Origin: Roseibium salinum
Lineage (GTDB): Bacteria; Pseudomonadota; Alphaproteobacteria; Rhizobiales; Stappiaceae
DNA length: 64,000 bases
Direction: 5' to 3'
Assembly: GCF_026240905.1 (NCBI RefSeq)
Contig: NZ_JAPEVI010000003.1
Coordinates: 2,294,001-2,358,000 of the forward strand
Below, one piece after another: positions 34,333 through 43,459 of this stretch. Each line of letters starts with the position of its first letter. The stretch's first letter is position 1. A model generated the notes under the pieces. The model worked only from the letters and a program-made list of their open reading frames with translations. It was not told the DNA's origin and searched no databases. Both the position numbers and the translations under genes were made by a program.

Positions 34333-35745
34333 ATGGAGAGCTCTCCCCATGCCGAACGCTTCGCCGAACTGATCGGCGCAGCCAATGTATTGACCTCCCC
34401 CGACGACCAGGCCCCCTACCTGACAGAGTGGCGGGATCTCTATCAGGGCGTCACCCCGATGGTGCTGCGCCCGGGCACCACGGAAGAAGTCGGCGCGGTG
34501 ATGACCTATGCTTACAGCCACGGTCTGAAGATCGTCCCGCAGGGCGGCAACACCGGTCTCGTCGGCGGTCAAATCCCGCAGGAAACCGGGGACGAGATCG
34601 TTCTGTCCCTCGCCCGCCTCAACAAGATCCGGTCCGTCGATCCGGCCGGTTTCACCATCACGGTGGAAGCCGGCGTCGTGCTTGAGACGCTGCAAAACGA
34701 GGCGGAAAAAGTCGACCGCCTGTTCCCGCTTGCGCTCGGCGCGCAGGGCTCCTGCCAGATCGGCGGCAACATTTCCACCAACGCCGGCGGCACCGCCGTG
34801 CTGGCCTACGGCAACACCCGCGACCTGGTTCTGGGACTGGAAGTGGTGCTGCCGACCGGCGAGATCTGGAACGGTCTGAGGACCCTTCGCAAGGACAATA
34901 CCGGTTATGATTTGAAACAATTATTTATCGGCGGGGAAGGAACCCTGGGGATTATTACCGCCGCATCGCTGAAGCTTTTTGCCAAGCCGAAAAAACTGGA
35001 AGCCGCGTTCATCGGATTGCCGGACCCGCATGCCGCGCTCAAGCTCTTTACCATGGCCAAAACCCAGGCCGGACCGGTGCTCACCGGTTTCGAAATCATG
35101 CCGCGCGTCGGTGTCGAGTTCTGCCTGCGGCATCTGGAGGGCGCGCGCGATCCCCTGGAGAGCGAACACGCCTGGTACGTCCTGATGGAACTTGCCAGCG
35201 GTTCGGACGCCTTCCCGGTGCGCGACCTGATGGAGAGCATCCTGGGAGAAGCCTTCGAGGAAGGCCTCGTCGAGGATGCGGCATTCGCGCAGAACCTTAC
35301 CCAGGTCCAGGACTTCTGGCACATCCGCCACGGCATGTCGGAAGTGCAGAAGCCGGAAGGCGGCTCCATCAAACATGACGTGTCCGTTCCCGTCGCCTCC
35401 GTCCCCGACTTCCTGGACCGGGCCATTGCGGCGGTTGACGCCTTTGCTCCGGGCTGCCGGCCCGTGCCTTTCGGCCACATGGGCGACGGCAATATTCACT
35501 TCAACGTCAGCCAGCCGGTCGGGGCCGACAAGCAGGAGTATCTCGCCAGGTGGGACGAGATGAATGCACTCGTCCATGGCATCGTCCGCGAATTCGGCGG
35601 GAGCATCTCCGCCGAACACGGCATCGGCCGTCTGAAGCGCGATCTCCTGAAGGACGTGAAGCAGCCGATCGAGCTGGAGCTGATGCAGCGCGTCAAGGCG
35701 GCCTTCGACCCGAAGGGTCTTCTCAACCCCGGTCGGATCCTGTGA
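34333..35745 (+). CDS. FAD-binding oxidoreductase, D-2-hydroxyacid dehydrogenase (GlcD/D2HGDH-like)
   Basis: A 470-residue VAO-type flavoprotein. The FAD_binding_4 domain (about 35-215) contains PQGGNTGLVGGQIP, LGAQGSCQIGGNISTNAGG and QLFIGGEGTLGIITAASL. The FAD-oxidase C-terminal domain includes PFGHMGDGNIHFNV and SAEHGIGRLKRD, whose His residues and metal site are typical of D-lactate and D-2-hydroxyglutarate dehydrogenases. The exact substrate is uncertain. ATG 34333 has GAGGA about 10 bases upstream. It is divergent from fabI and stands about 1 kb upstream of dnaA. Confidence 0.9.
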   Translation: MESSPHAERFAELIGAANVLTSPDDQAPYLTEWRDLYQGVTPMVLRPGTTEEVGAVMTYAYSHGLKIVPQGGNTGLVGGQIPQETGDEIVLSLARLNKIRSVDPAGFTITVEAGVVLETLQNEAEKVDRLFPLALGAQGSCQIGGNISTNAGGTAVLAYGNTRDLVLGLEVVLPTGEIWNGLRTLRKDNTGYDLKQLFIGGEGTLGIITAASLKLFAKPKKLEAAFIGLPDPHAALKLFTMAKTQAGPVLTGFEIMPRVGVEFCLRHLEGARDPLESEHAWYVLMELASGSDAFPVRDLMESILGEAFEEGLVEDAAFAQNLTQVQDFWHIRHGMSEVQKPEGGSIKHDVSVPVASVPDFLDRAIAAVDAFAPGCRPVPFGHMGDGNIHFNVSQPVGADKQEYLARWDEMNALVHGIVREFGGSISAEHGIGRLKRDLLKDVKQPIELELMQRVKAAFDPKGLLNPGRIL

Positions 35746-36813
35746 CCGGGGAACTTGGTTATAGCTCATAACCAAAGTGAGCGGCCGCTCTCTAGTCAGG
35801 GGGCGGCCGTTCAGTTCATTGGCCTCCGAAGCTCTTTCGGATTGGTCCCTGCGGTCGGCCGAGGCTCGTTGAAGCCCCCCGCCGCGTCCGCGCTGGCCAG
35901 GGCATAAAAAGAAAAAACCACCGGGCCTGGAGATCGTCCGGGTATTACTACTCTCTTCTTTGAGAACATCTCAGAGCGGCCGTCCCCGTGCCGCAACAAG
36001 CCGGACGTCACGGACCGACAGGATTGTCCGGGATCAATCAATTGTCAAATATGTCGATGGGTCTAATGCTGGGGACAAAGGCCAAGTCTCGTCACATGTG
36101 TGGCATTGAAACGATCTCTTTCTCACAATCGGGCAGCTTGCTGATCTGAAACAAGCTTCGAAGACGGGCCTGCCGCGTTTTAATTTCCTCACCTGGTCAA
36201 TTTATCCCGATATGGCCACATTGTTTTCCCCAGATTCGGCTCGCAAAGGCGGCCAGGGGCACCGCCGATTTGCGATTTTCACCGATTTCAAAAAATGGCC
36301 ACAGTTTCGCCGCCTTGCCGCCCCTGTCAGAAATGGCTCCCATTTTCAAGAATTTCGCCCCCCTTCCCCTGCTGAAACTTCCGATTTCTGCACCTGTCGT
36401 TTGAAAACTCGAAGAAAAATTTCCTGAAAGTTAAATTTTTCCTAAAGTTTCTCCGAAGAGCGAAAAGCTCGCGGGAATCAACAAGGGAGGAAGAACTCTC
36501 TGAGGACTTGTAACACGCATCGGTAGCAAGATCAGGCAGATTCTATAAGTAAAATTTACATCAGGATCAGCCCGTATAAACAAAACTTACAATACCAGGC
36601 GTCTATGACCTCATAAGAATTAGCTATTTGAAAACATGGTAAGCAAATGGTTAATAAACAGTCATAGGCGTTAACAAGCCAAACCGGTCCAGGGACCAGC
36701 AATAGGTCTCGGACCAGAAATAAGAAACGGGCAGCGGGGGGTCAATCTCGCGGCTCATCACAGTGCACGGAGGGGAACGGATCACACGTTCCCTGAGCTC
36801 TATGGAGGCCACT
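35746..36813. other. 1-kb gene-free region upstream of dnaA
   Basis: No convincing gene on either strand. It holds a NotI-site palindrome GAGCGGCCGCTC (35779-35790), intact C6 runs, a small hairpin GAAATGG / CCATTTTC (near 36331-36349), two ATGGCCACA words (near 36213 and 36295), and a clearly AT-rich tract from about 36420 to 36700 (ATAAGTAAAATTTAC and a similar ATAAACAAAACTTAC). It probably contains the dnaA promoter and leader. A replication origin is possible from the AT-rich tract and dnaA next to it, but I found no good TTATCCACA-type DnaA boxes. Confidence 0.5.
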
Positions 36814-38277
36814 ATGCAGGTTCAGAACCTAGCCGGTTCGGATCAATGGGATCGCGTGAAAAAAGAGCTGAGGAACGTACTCGGCGAAGACGTCTTTTCC
36901 AACTGGTTCGGCAGGGTAAACCATGAAGAAACCACGGGCGACGCAGTTCGACTGTCGGTGCCGACCCGCTTCCTGAAAAACTGGATCCAGAGCAACTACG
37001 AGAAACAACTCGTCGGTCTCTGGAAGCGCGAGCACGACGACATCAAGCGTATCGAATTGACCGTGCGTGGCGCTCTGCGCCCCCGTCAGCTGAATGGCGC
37101 CCATGCCCCGAAGGCAATCACCGCGCGCCGGATCAGCGGCCGCCCTGCCCCGTTCAGCAGCACGCCGCAATTCGGTTCGTCCGGAAATTCGTTGTCAATT
37201 CCGTGCCTTATGGACATGGGCGAGGAAGCAGCCGCCGGTTTCCTGAGCGGTGCTGCGCTCAATCCGAAGCTGACCTTCGATTCCTTCGCGGAAGGTTCGT
37301 CCAACAGCCTGGCCTGCGCCGCGGTGCGCCAGATGGCGGCTGGCCATGAGGGCGCGCTGGATCTGCTTTATATCCATTCGGCAACCGGCATCGGCAAAAC
37401 CCACCTGCTGCAGGCCGCCGCGAGCGAAGCCCGCAGGGCGGGCCGGCAGGTTGCCTATATCTCGGCGGAATACTTCATGTACCACCTGGTACCTGCCCTG
37501 CGCACGCCGGCTTTCCCCGTGCTGCGCCAGGCGATGAAGTCCATCGACCTGCTGCTGATCGACGACCTTCAGTTCCTCCACGGCAAACAGGCCCATGACG
37601 AATTCAGCAAGACGCTGGAAATGCTGATGGAATCTCCTCCGCGGATCATCATGGCCTCGGACCGCGCTCCCGAACATCTCGACACGCTGAGCCCGGATGT
37701 GCGCCACCGGATCCATAAAGGCGAAGTCGTCGGCATTCAGTCAACCGACTACGCCCTGCGCAACGAGATCCTGAAGAAGCGTATTGCGGCCGCGCGGCGG
37801 ACCCATCCGGGCTTCTCCGTGCCGGATGAAGTCGTCGACTATATCGCGTGCTACGTCATCGCCTCCGCGCGGGACCTGGAAGGCGCGCTGAACCGGCTCT
37901 TTGCGCATAACCAGTTGACCAAGCAGCCGGTGACGATGGCCTTGGCCGAGAAGACTCTGCACGATCTGGTGCGGATCGGCGAGCCACGGTCCATCAAGGT
38001 TGAAGAAATCCAGCAGGTTGTCTGCAAGCACTTCAGCGTCACGAAGGCGGACCTTTTGTCCTCCTGCCGGGCCCGCACACTGGTGCGCCCGCGGCAGATC
38101 GCGATGTATATCGCCAAGGTGATTACCGGCCGTTCCCTGCCGGAAATCGGCCGCCGCTTCGGCAACCGCGATCATACGACGGTTCTGCATGCGGTGCGCA
38201 AGATCGAGGACATGGTGAGCAAGGACAAGGCGCTCGCGCAGGAAGTCGAACTTCTCAAGCGTCTCATCCACGCCTGA
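36814..38277 (+). CDS. dnaA: Chromosomal replication initiator protein DnaA
   Basis: A 487-residue AAA+ protein. Domain I (about 1-90, WDRVKKELRNVLGEDVFSNWF) is followed by a variable linker, then domain III with Walker A SATGIGKTHLLQAAA (near 190), Walker B LLLIDDLQFLHGK and sensor regions. Domain IV carries the DNA-binding signature GRRFGNRDHTTVLHAVRKIE. It binds DnaA boxes to open oriC. ATG 36814 has GGAGG six bases upstream; ATG 36802 would add four residues. dnaN does not follow, as in a number of alphaproteobacteria. A terminator lies at 38385. Confidence 0.97.
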   Translation: MQVQNLAGSDQWDRVKKELRNVLGEDVFSNWFGRVNHEETTGDAVRLSVPTRFLKNWIQSNYEKQLVGLWKREHDDIKRIELTVRGALRPRQLNGAHAPKAITARRISGRPAPFSSTPQFGSSGNSLSIPCLMDMGEEAAAGFLSGAALNPKLTFDSFAEGSSNSLACAAVRQMAAGHEGALDLLYIHSATGIGKTHLLQAAASEARRAGRQVAYISAEYFMYHLVPALRTPAFPVLRQAMKSIDLLLIDDLQFLHGKQAHDEFSKTLEMLMESPPRIIMASDRAPEHLDTLSPDVRHRIHKGEVVGIQSTDYALRNEILKKRIAAARRTHPGFSVPDEVVDYIACYVIASARDLEGALNRLFAHNQLTKQPVTMALAEKTLHDLVRIGEPRSIKVEEIQQVVCKHFSVTKADLLSSCRARTLVRPRQIAMYIAKVITGRSLPEIGRRFGNRDHTTVLHAVRKIEDMVSKDKALAQEVELLKRLIHA

Positions 38278-38611
38278 TCCGTTTCGGTGCCCCTATGCCC
38301 TGCGGCAGCGGGTACGCCCGCTTCCGTTCAACTGACCCGGCGGTGGCGACCGCCGGTGTTTCATCCAACCTCCTCCCTTGCCTTGAAGCCGCTTTTCAGC
38401 GGCTTCCTTTTTGTCCCGTTGACAGCGCCTGCCCTTGCGCCTATGGCTGTCCCCGGTTCGAGGGAACCGGCCGCCCGCAGGCTTCCGGCCAAGGTGAATG
38501 CCCTCACGCGAAGATCTCATTCGCGTACTGATCGACCTTCACAAGGATGTGCAGGCTGATGGCAATGCGGGCCCCATTTTAAATGCCTGCCTTTCTTGAA
38601 AAGGTACTGTC
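38278..38611. other. 334-bp region downstream of dnaA
   Basis: It contains the dnaA terminator (38385-38412), a CCGGTTCGAGGGAACCGG hairpin near 38453-38470, and the upstream region of the Glyoxalase_8-like gene. Short frames across it run through the terminator and have no coding character. Confidence 0.5.
38385..38412 (+). terminator. Intrinsic terminator downstream of dnaA
   Basis: GAAGCCGCT-TTTC-AGCGGCTTC (9-bp perfect stem) is followed by CTTTTTG. It lies about 110 bp after the dnaA stop. Confidence 0.85.
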
Positions 38612-39043
38612 ATGACGCTTCCAGGCGTTGCCGAACTCAAGGCTCAAGCCCGGCGGCTGCGTGCCGCGCTGGCGGCCAGCGGCCAGACACTCTCTCACAG
38701 CCAGTCTCTGGAGCTTCTGTCCGCCCAATACGGTTTCCGGGACTGGAACACGGCGTGCGCCGCCGCCAGCAGCATTCCGGCTCCCTCCTTTGCCGTCGGC
38801 AGCAGGGTCTGCGGTCACTATATGCAAAAGACGTTTGCCGGAGAAATCATCGGTCTGTCCAAACTGGGCCGGTCGGGCCATATCCGTGTGACCGTTCAAT
38901 TCGACCAGCCGGTCGATGTGGTGAGTTTCGATAGCTTTTCCGCCCACCGCAGCCGGGTGACCTCGGTCATCCGCGAAGACGGGCTGTCGGTTTCCAAAAC
39001 GTCGAACGGCGAGCCTCATCTGAAAATGAAACTTGCCGACTGA
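38612..39043 (+). CDS. Glyoxalase_8-like conserved protein
   Basis: A 143-residue protein. The N-terminal half has the pattern LKAQARRLRAALAASGQTL, then SHSQSLELLSAQYGFRDWNT, seen in proteins annotated as glyoxalase superfamily (Glyoxalase_8) and in some plasmid-borne proteins. The C-terminal half (about 60-140) is a beta-rich domain (GHYMQKTFAGEIIGLSKLG). No metal-ligand set of a true glyoxalase is obvious. AAAGG precedes ATG 38612. Function unknown; a perfect long hairpin follows the gene. Confidence 0.7.
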   Translation: MTLPGVAELKAQARRLRAALAASGQTLSHSQSLELLSAQYGFRDWNTACAAASSIPAPSFAVGSRVCGHYMQKTFAGEIIGLSKLGRSGHIRVTVQFDQPVDVVSFDSFSAHRSRVTSVIREDGLSVSKTSNGEPHLKMKLAD

Positions 39044-39060
39044 ACTCGTCCGCCGCCGTG

Positions 39061-39118
39061 CCGTCCGGATCAGCAGATGTTCAATCGGCCGTGATTGCGC
39101 ATCTGCTGATCCGGACGG
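39061..39118. repeat. Perfect 19-bp inverted repeat with 20-bp loop
   Basis: CCGTCCGGATCAGCAGATG (39061-39079) and its exact complement (39100-39118) flank a 20-bp loop, which itself can pair CAATC with GATTG. It lies 18 bp after the Glyoxalase_8-like stop and 110 bp before the caspase-like gene. There is no T tract. It may be a Rho-independent-like 3' stabiliser, a protein-binding site or a small palindromic element; I found no second copy in the window. Confidence 0.85.
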
Positions 39119-39227
39119 AGCGTCTCCATGATTTCATGAATTGCAAGGAAAGCCGTGGCATACTCGAAGCCGTGAGGTTATCGGGCCGGGCGGCCTGACC
39201 TCGATCGATCAATCGCGGGGATCCGAT

Positions 39228-40991
39228 ATGAGCCGGAGTATGCCGGGCAGCGTGGCTTTGCCGAGGTTTTTCGTCCTGTTGGCGGCAGCGTTCTGTCTTT
39301 ACGCCGTTGCCGCCGTTTCCGAGGCGCGCGCCTCCGTCATGCCGGGCGGGAACAGCGGTTGGCTGGTGGTCGCCAGCCGTCCGGATGTCAACGCGGCGAT
39401 TTCGGTGGCGAACGGCTATGCGGGCCGGTTTCCGCAAACAACCGTATTCCAATCGAACAACGGCTGGTATGCGGTCACGCTCGGTTGGATGGGTCAGCCC
39501 GCGGGCAATGCCTACAGGAGCCGGCTGATCTCCAGCGGCGCCGTTCCCGACGACAGTTATTTTCACAATGGCGAGCGCTTCCAGTACGTGGTCTGGTCGG
39601 CAACGGGCCTCACCGGCGGTGCCTCGCAGGCCCTCTTCGCCGCGACCGTCATCACGGATGGCGGCGGGGCCTCGGGCAGGACGCCGCCATCGGCGCAAGC
39701 CTATGTGCGGGGTCTCGATCCGCGCGGCGACAATTTCCTTTCGCTGCGCACCGGCCCCGGCAGCGGCTACAGGGAAATCAGCCGCCTGCGGGAAAACACG
39801 CCGCTGACGATCCTTGGACGAAACGGTTCCTGGCTGAATGTGGCCCTGGCCGATGGCCGTTCCGGCTGGGCCTACAGCAAATATGTCGCCTCGGCGCCCG
39901 GCGACCAGGCCTCTGCGGATCCAGCGCCTCCCGCCACCCCGACGCGCACGATCAATCCGCCACGTTCCGCGATTGTCGGCGACCTGAGCGGCAGCGGCGA
40001 TGATTTCCTGTCGCTCCGCTCCGGGGCCGGCGGCGGTCATGCGGAAGTCGCCAGGTTGCTGGAAGGCACTGAAGTCAGGATGCTGACCCAGCAGGGCGCC
40101 TGGGTCGAGGTCGAACTCACCAACGGAATGCGCGGGTGGACCTACGGAAGTTATCTGGCCGCCGCCCCGCCGCAGCAGGGCGCCGATCAAGCCGCCGCAC
40201 CCGACATTCCTGTCATCGGCCCGGAACCGCGTTCCGATCAGCAGGCGAGCCCCACCGCCGGCCTGCCCGACCTTTCCACGCTGCCCGAGGGCAAACGTGT
40301 CGCGCTCGTCATCGGCAACTCCGACTATGAACACGCGCCGCTTCTGCCCAATCCCAGGAACGATGCCACGCGCCTGACGGAAACGCTGGAGCGGCTCGGC
40401 TTTACCGTCATACTCGGCCTCGACCAGTCCAAGGTGGCCATGGAAGGCAGTGTCCGGTCTTTCGTGGGCGCAACCAGGGATGCGGACGTGGCGCTGTTCT
40501 TTTACGCCGGCCACGCCATGCAGATGGACGGCCGGAACCTTCTCATTCCGATCGACGCGAAGCTTGAAGATTCCACGGCGGCCGATTTCGAAACGATCGA
40601 GCTCGGCACGATCCTGAACTACATGAACGCGCCCGGCCGGCTTTCCATTGCGCTGCTGGACGCGTGCCGGGACAATCCCCTGTCCCGCCGCTTCGCCCGC
40701 ACATTCGGCGCAAGCAGAAGCTCCTTTGTCAGCCGCGGGCTGGCCGCGCCCGAGGCGGGCGGCGGCAACGTCCTTATCGGCTTTGCCACGGCTCCGGGAG
40801 AAGTTGCGCTTGACGGCGATGGCGACAACAGCCCGTTCACGATTGCGCTTCTCAAGCATATCGAAACGCCGGGCCTGGAAATCGAGATCATGATGAAACG
40901 TGTGAAGGCCGACGTTTATGAAGCCACGCAAGGCTCACAGTCGCCCTGGCACAATTCGGCGCTTCGGCGCGAGTTCTATTTTCTGAAGTAA
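39228..40991 (+). CDS. Secreted caspase-family (peptidase C14-like) protein with two SH3 domains
   Basis: 587 residues. A signal peptide (FVLLAAAFCLYAVAAVSEARA) is followed by an N-terminal domain (about 45-150), then two bacterial SH3 domains (LDPRGDNFLSLRTGPGSGYR near 165 and LSGSGDDFLSLRSGAGGGHA near 255). The caspase p20-like domain spans about 355-585, with KRVALVIGNSDYEHAPLLPN, the catalytic His in FFYAGHAMQMDG and the Cys in ALLDACRDNPL. Both catalytic residues are present, so it is a candidate active orthocaspase in the periplasm or cell envelope. ATG 39228 has GGGGA upstream. Substrates unknown. Confidence 0.88.
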   Translation: MSRSMPGSVALPRFFVLLAAAFCLYAVAAVSEARASVMPGGNSGWLVVASRPDVNAAISVANGYAGRFPQTTVFQSNNGWYAVTLGWMGQPAGNAYRSRLISSGAVPDDSYFHNGERFQYVVWSATGLTGGASQALFAATVITDGGGASGRTPPSAQAYVRGLDPRGDNFLSLRTGPGSGYREISRLRENTPLTILGRNGSWLNVALADGRSGWAYSKYVASAPGDQASADPAPPATPTRTINPPRSAIVGDLSGSGDDFLSLRSGAGGGHAEVARLLEGTEVRMLTQQGAWVEVELTNGMRGWTYGSYLAAAPPQQGADQAAAPDIPVIGPEPRSDQQASPTAGLPDLSTLPEGKRVALVIGNSDYEHAPLLPNPRNDATRLTETLERLGFTVILGLDQSKVAMEGSVRSFVGATRDADVALFFYAGHAMQMDGRNLLIPIDAKLEDSTAADFETIELGTILNYMNAPGRLSIALLDACRDNPLSRRFARTFGASRSSFVSRGLAAPEAGGGNVLIGFATAPGEVALDGDGDNSPFTIALLKHIETPGLEIEIMMKRVKADVYEATQGSQSPWHNSALRREFYFLK

Positions 40992-41003
40992 TATCAACCG
41001 TCA
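40991..41003. repeat. Solo family B end
   Basis: ATATCAACCGTCA matches the family B terminus ATACCAACCGTCA with one mismatch. It occupies exactly the 9-bp gap and stop codons between two convergent genes. Confidence 0.45.
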
Positions 41004-41861
41004 GCGCAGCCGGGCCATGACCAGATGGCCAGGAACGGGAACGCCCTCCTCCAGCCTGACGGTGATCGGATCCATTGCCAGGATTTCGAATCCGGCCCTG
41101 TCCAGAGCGGTTCGAATATAGGTTTCGCCTTGCGCGAAGCGGCTCTTGGGCCCTACCATATAGGGTCGCCCCTGGAGGATTTCCTCGGCAAGGGTTTCCG
41201 TTGAAAAGGCAAGGCACCCTTTGGGGTTCAGGCGATCGGCCGCCCCCGCCAGGAACGCCTCCACGGCGCCGAGGTAAGGCAGCACGTCGGTTGCGGCAAT
41301 CAGGTCCCAAGCGGGACGCGAGCCGTCCTCTTCCTCGAACTCCTTCAGGAAGTCGACCGCCTCACCAACATAAAGGTCATCGTAGACGTCCCGGTCATAG
41401 GCAAGTTCGATGATCCGCTCCGACAGGTCCACGCCGGTCCTGTGCGTGGTGCAGTCCGCCACGGCCATGCCGGTCAGCCCGGTGCCGCAGCCAAGATCCA
41501 GCATGCGCTCGAACGGGCCGAGCCCCAGGCGCTGGATCAGATCGCGGACGAGCAGCGGCACGCAGTAGCCGAGCTCGTCGACCAGGATTTCGTCGAATAT
41601 ATCGGCATGCTGATCGAACAGCGTCGCCACATAGGCATCCGGCATTTTTTCCGGTGACTGTTCTGCGCCGATCGCGGCAAGACGAATGCTGACGCCGCCC
41701 GGGTCCGACGGGTCGAGCTCCAGTGCCTGGCGATAGGCTTCCGCCGCACCCTGGAAGTCGCCTTCCTTCTGCAGCTTCAGGCCGCGGTTATAGGCTTCCG
41801 CCAGCGCCTCGTTGTCCATCGAACTGTCTGTGTCGAGGGCCTGATTGTCGTTGTCGCTCAT
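41001..41861 (-). CDS. TPR-containing class I methyltransferase
   Basis: 286 residues. A single TPR-like hairpin pair (AEAYNRGLKLQKEGDFQGAA, EAYRQALELDP, about 15-55) precedes a SAM-dependent methyltransferase domain (about 85-250) with MLDLGCGTGLTGMAVADC, GVDLSERIIELA and LIAATDVLPYLGAVEAFL. The linker FDQHADIFDEILVDELGY is typical of this alphaproteobacterial family. The substrate is unknown. Start at ATG 41861 (MSDNDNQ). Convergent with the caspase-like gene and next to the YedK-like gene in the same direction. Confidence 0.85.
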   Translation of the reverse strand: MSDNDNQALDTDSSMDNEALAEAYNRGLKLQKEGDFQGAAEAYRQALELDPSDPGGVSIRLAAIGAEQSPEKMPDAYVATLFDQHADIFDEILVDELGYCVPLLVRDLIQRLGLGPFERMLDLGCGTGLTGMAVADCTTHRTGVDLSERIIELAYDRDVYDDLYVGEAVDFLKEFEEEDGSRPAWDLIAATDVLPYLGAVEAFLAGAADRLNPKGCLAFSTETLAEEILQGRPYMVGPKSRFAQGETYIRTALDRAGFEILAMDPITVRLEEGVPVPGHLVMARLR

Positions 41862-41926
41862 CGTATCGTCCTTGCCCGAATGCCTTCTACCGGGGACCGG
41901 AGGCTTTTGCACGGCAAAACTGCCCG

Positions 41927-42664
41927 TCAGAACAGATCGAGCTGGCTGGCGGCGGCGGAACGGGGTGCCGTTTCCGTGTTCTGTTCCCTGTCGTCGAACG
42001 GGACCGGGATCAGCAGGTCGGCATCGTCATTGGCCACCATGTTGACGCGGCTGGAGACCGGGACCGCCACAAGGAAATCGTCTTCGACCGGCCGGAGCAA
42101 CTTGCGGGCCTCGCGCCTGTCCACGTTGGCGACATCGAGCCAGGTGTCGAAGACATCGGGTTTCAGGATCACCGGCATGCGGTCATGGATGCCGGACATC
42201 ATGCGGTTCGACCGGGTGGTGAGAATCGCTCCGGTATCGATTTCGCCGCCATCGGGGTCCGACCATGTGTCCCAGAGGCCGGCAAAGCCCATCACGCCGC
42301 CATCGGCCGGGCTGATCCAGAAGGGCTGCTTGCCATCGGGTGTGCGCCGCCACTCGTAAAATCCCGATGCCGGGATGAGGCAACGGTGGTGGCGCATGGC
42401 GGAGCGGAAGGAAGGTTTGTCCGTGGCTGTCTCGGCTCTGGCGTTGATCAGCAGCGTGAAGCTTGCCGGATCCTTCACCCACCCCGGGACCAGACCCCAG
42501 CGGATGAGATGAAACCGTCGCCTGCCGCCCAGTTCCTGGCGCACGATGGCAATCGGCTGTGTCGGGGCGATATTGTAGCGGGGCGGAAAATTGGGAAGGT
42601 CTTCATAGCTGAAGAATTTCCGAACTGCGTCCGGCGGGGTTGTCAGGGCAAATCGGCCGCACAT
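41927..42664 (-). CDS. SOS response-associated peptidase (YedK/HMCES, SRAP family)
   Basis: A 245-residue SRAP protein. The invariant MCGRFALT start supplies the catalytic Cys2, which forms a covalent link with abasic sites in single-stranded DNA. YNIAPTQPIAIVRQ, RWGLVPGWVKD, NARAETATDKPSFRSAMRHHRCLIPASGFYEW and the active-site His-containing HDRMPVIL are all present. It shields abasic sites during replication. No LexA-type box was recognised upstream. Confidence 0.93.
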   Translation of the reverse strand: MCGRFALTTPPDAVRKFFSYEDLPNFPPRYNIAPTQPIAIVRQELGGRRRFHLIRWGLVPGWVKDPASFTLLINARAETATDKPSFRSAMRHHRCLIPASGFYEWRRTPDGKQPFWISPADGGVMGFAGLWDTWSDPDGGEIDTGAILTTRSNRMMSGIHDRMPVILKPDVFDTWLDVANVDRREARKLLRPVEDDFLVAVPVSSRVNMVANDDADLLIPVPFDDREQNTETAPRSAAASQLDLF

Positions 42665-42930
42665 CTTGTCTCTCCGTTCCTTAGGTCAAGGGATTGAGGC
42701 CGGCCCTGGACTTACCCGACAAGCGGCCAGATCGGTCGCCGCGAGATGCCTTCCGATGAAAGCGGAGACGGCGCTCGATCTCAAGCGGTTCCCGCCGCCG
42801 GACCCGTTATCCTGTGGACGCCTGGAAGTTCGCCTCGAAGAACGGCCCGGTTCCGCTGTGGCGGGGAATTGCAATGATCGGGCTGCGCATTCTAAATATG
42901 CCATGCGCTTGATTTCGAAGGAGACGCAGC

Positions 42931-43323
42931 ATGGACCGATTCACCGGCGGCTGCCTGTGCGGTAATGTCCGAGTCGTGGCGTCAGGCCAACCCTATCGGG
43001 TCGGTCTTTGCCATTGTCTCGACTGCCGCAAGCACCATGGGGCTCTTTTCTACGCGTCTGCGGTGTTCCCTCAGGATGCGGTGACGATCGAGGGCGAAAC
43101 ACGTGACTATGCCGGGCGGTTTTTCTGTCCGCGCTGCGGCTCGTCGGTTTTCGCACGCTTCGAGGACGAGATCGAAGTCCACCTAGGATCCCTGGATGCC
43201 CCCGACCAACTGGTGCCGACTTACGAAAGCTGGGTCATCCGCCGCGAATCCTGGCTACCGCCGTTTCCACTCACCAGACGCTACGACCGCGATCGTGACG
43301 AGACGGGCCGCTTCGAGGAATAG
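42931..43323 (+). CDS. GFA (glutathione-dependent formaldehyde-activating enzyme) family protein
   Basis: 130 residues. The zinc-binding pattern is GGCLCGNVRV, CHCLDCRKHHG and FFCPRCGSSVF, the CxCxxC/CxxC set of the GFA/CENP-V family. True GFA members help glutathione react with formaldehyde, but most members, including this one, have no tested function. It stands between the leftward SRAP gene and the next rightward unknown gene. Confidence 0.9.
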   Translation: MDRFTGGCLCGNVRVVASGQPYRVGLCHCLDCRKHHGALFYASAVFPQDAVTIEGETRDYAGRFFCPRCGSSVFARFEDEIEVHLGSLDAPDQLVPTYESWVIRRESWLPPFPLTRRYDRDRDETGRFEE

Positions 43324-43459
43324 GCCGCGCGAATTGTTTATTGCGGCGCGAGACATGCCATTCCGCAGGCCGTTACCGGTCGATCTGTCCGGTGGTATTA
43401 GGCAATTGGAAACAAAAACGAAGTACCCTGACGGGCACATTGATCATCGGGGGACAGGT

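Noticed and set aside
38453..38470. tRNA T-loop-like GGTTCGA
   Set aside because: It is part of a small hairpin with no acceptor stem, anticodon arm or CCA context.
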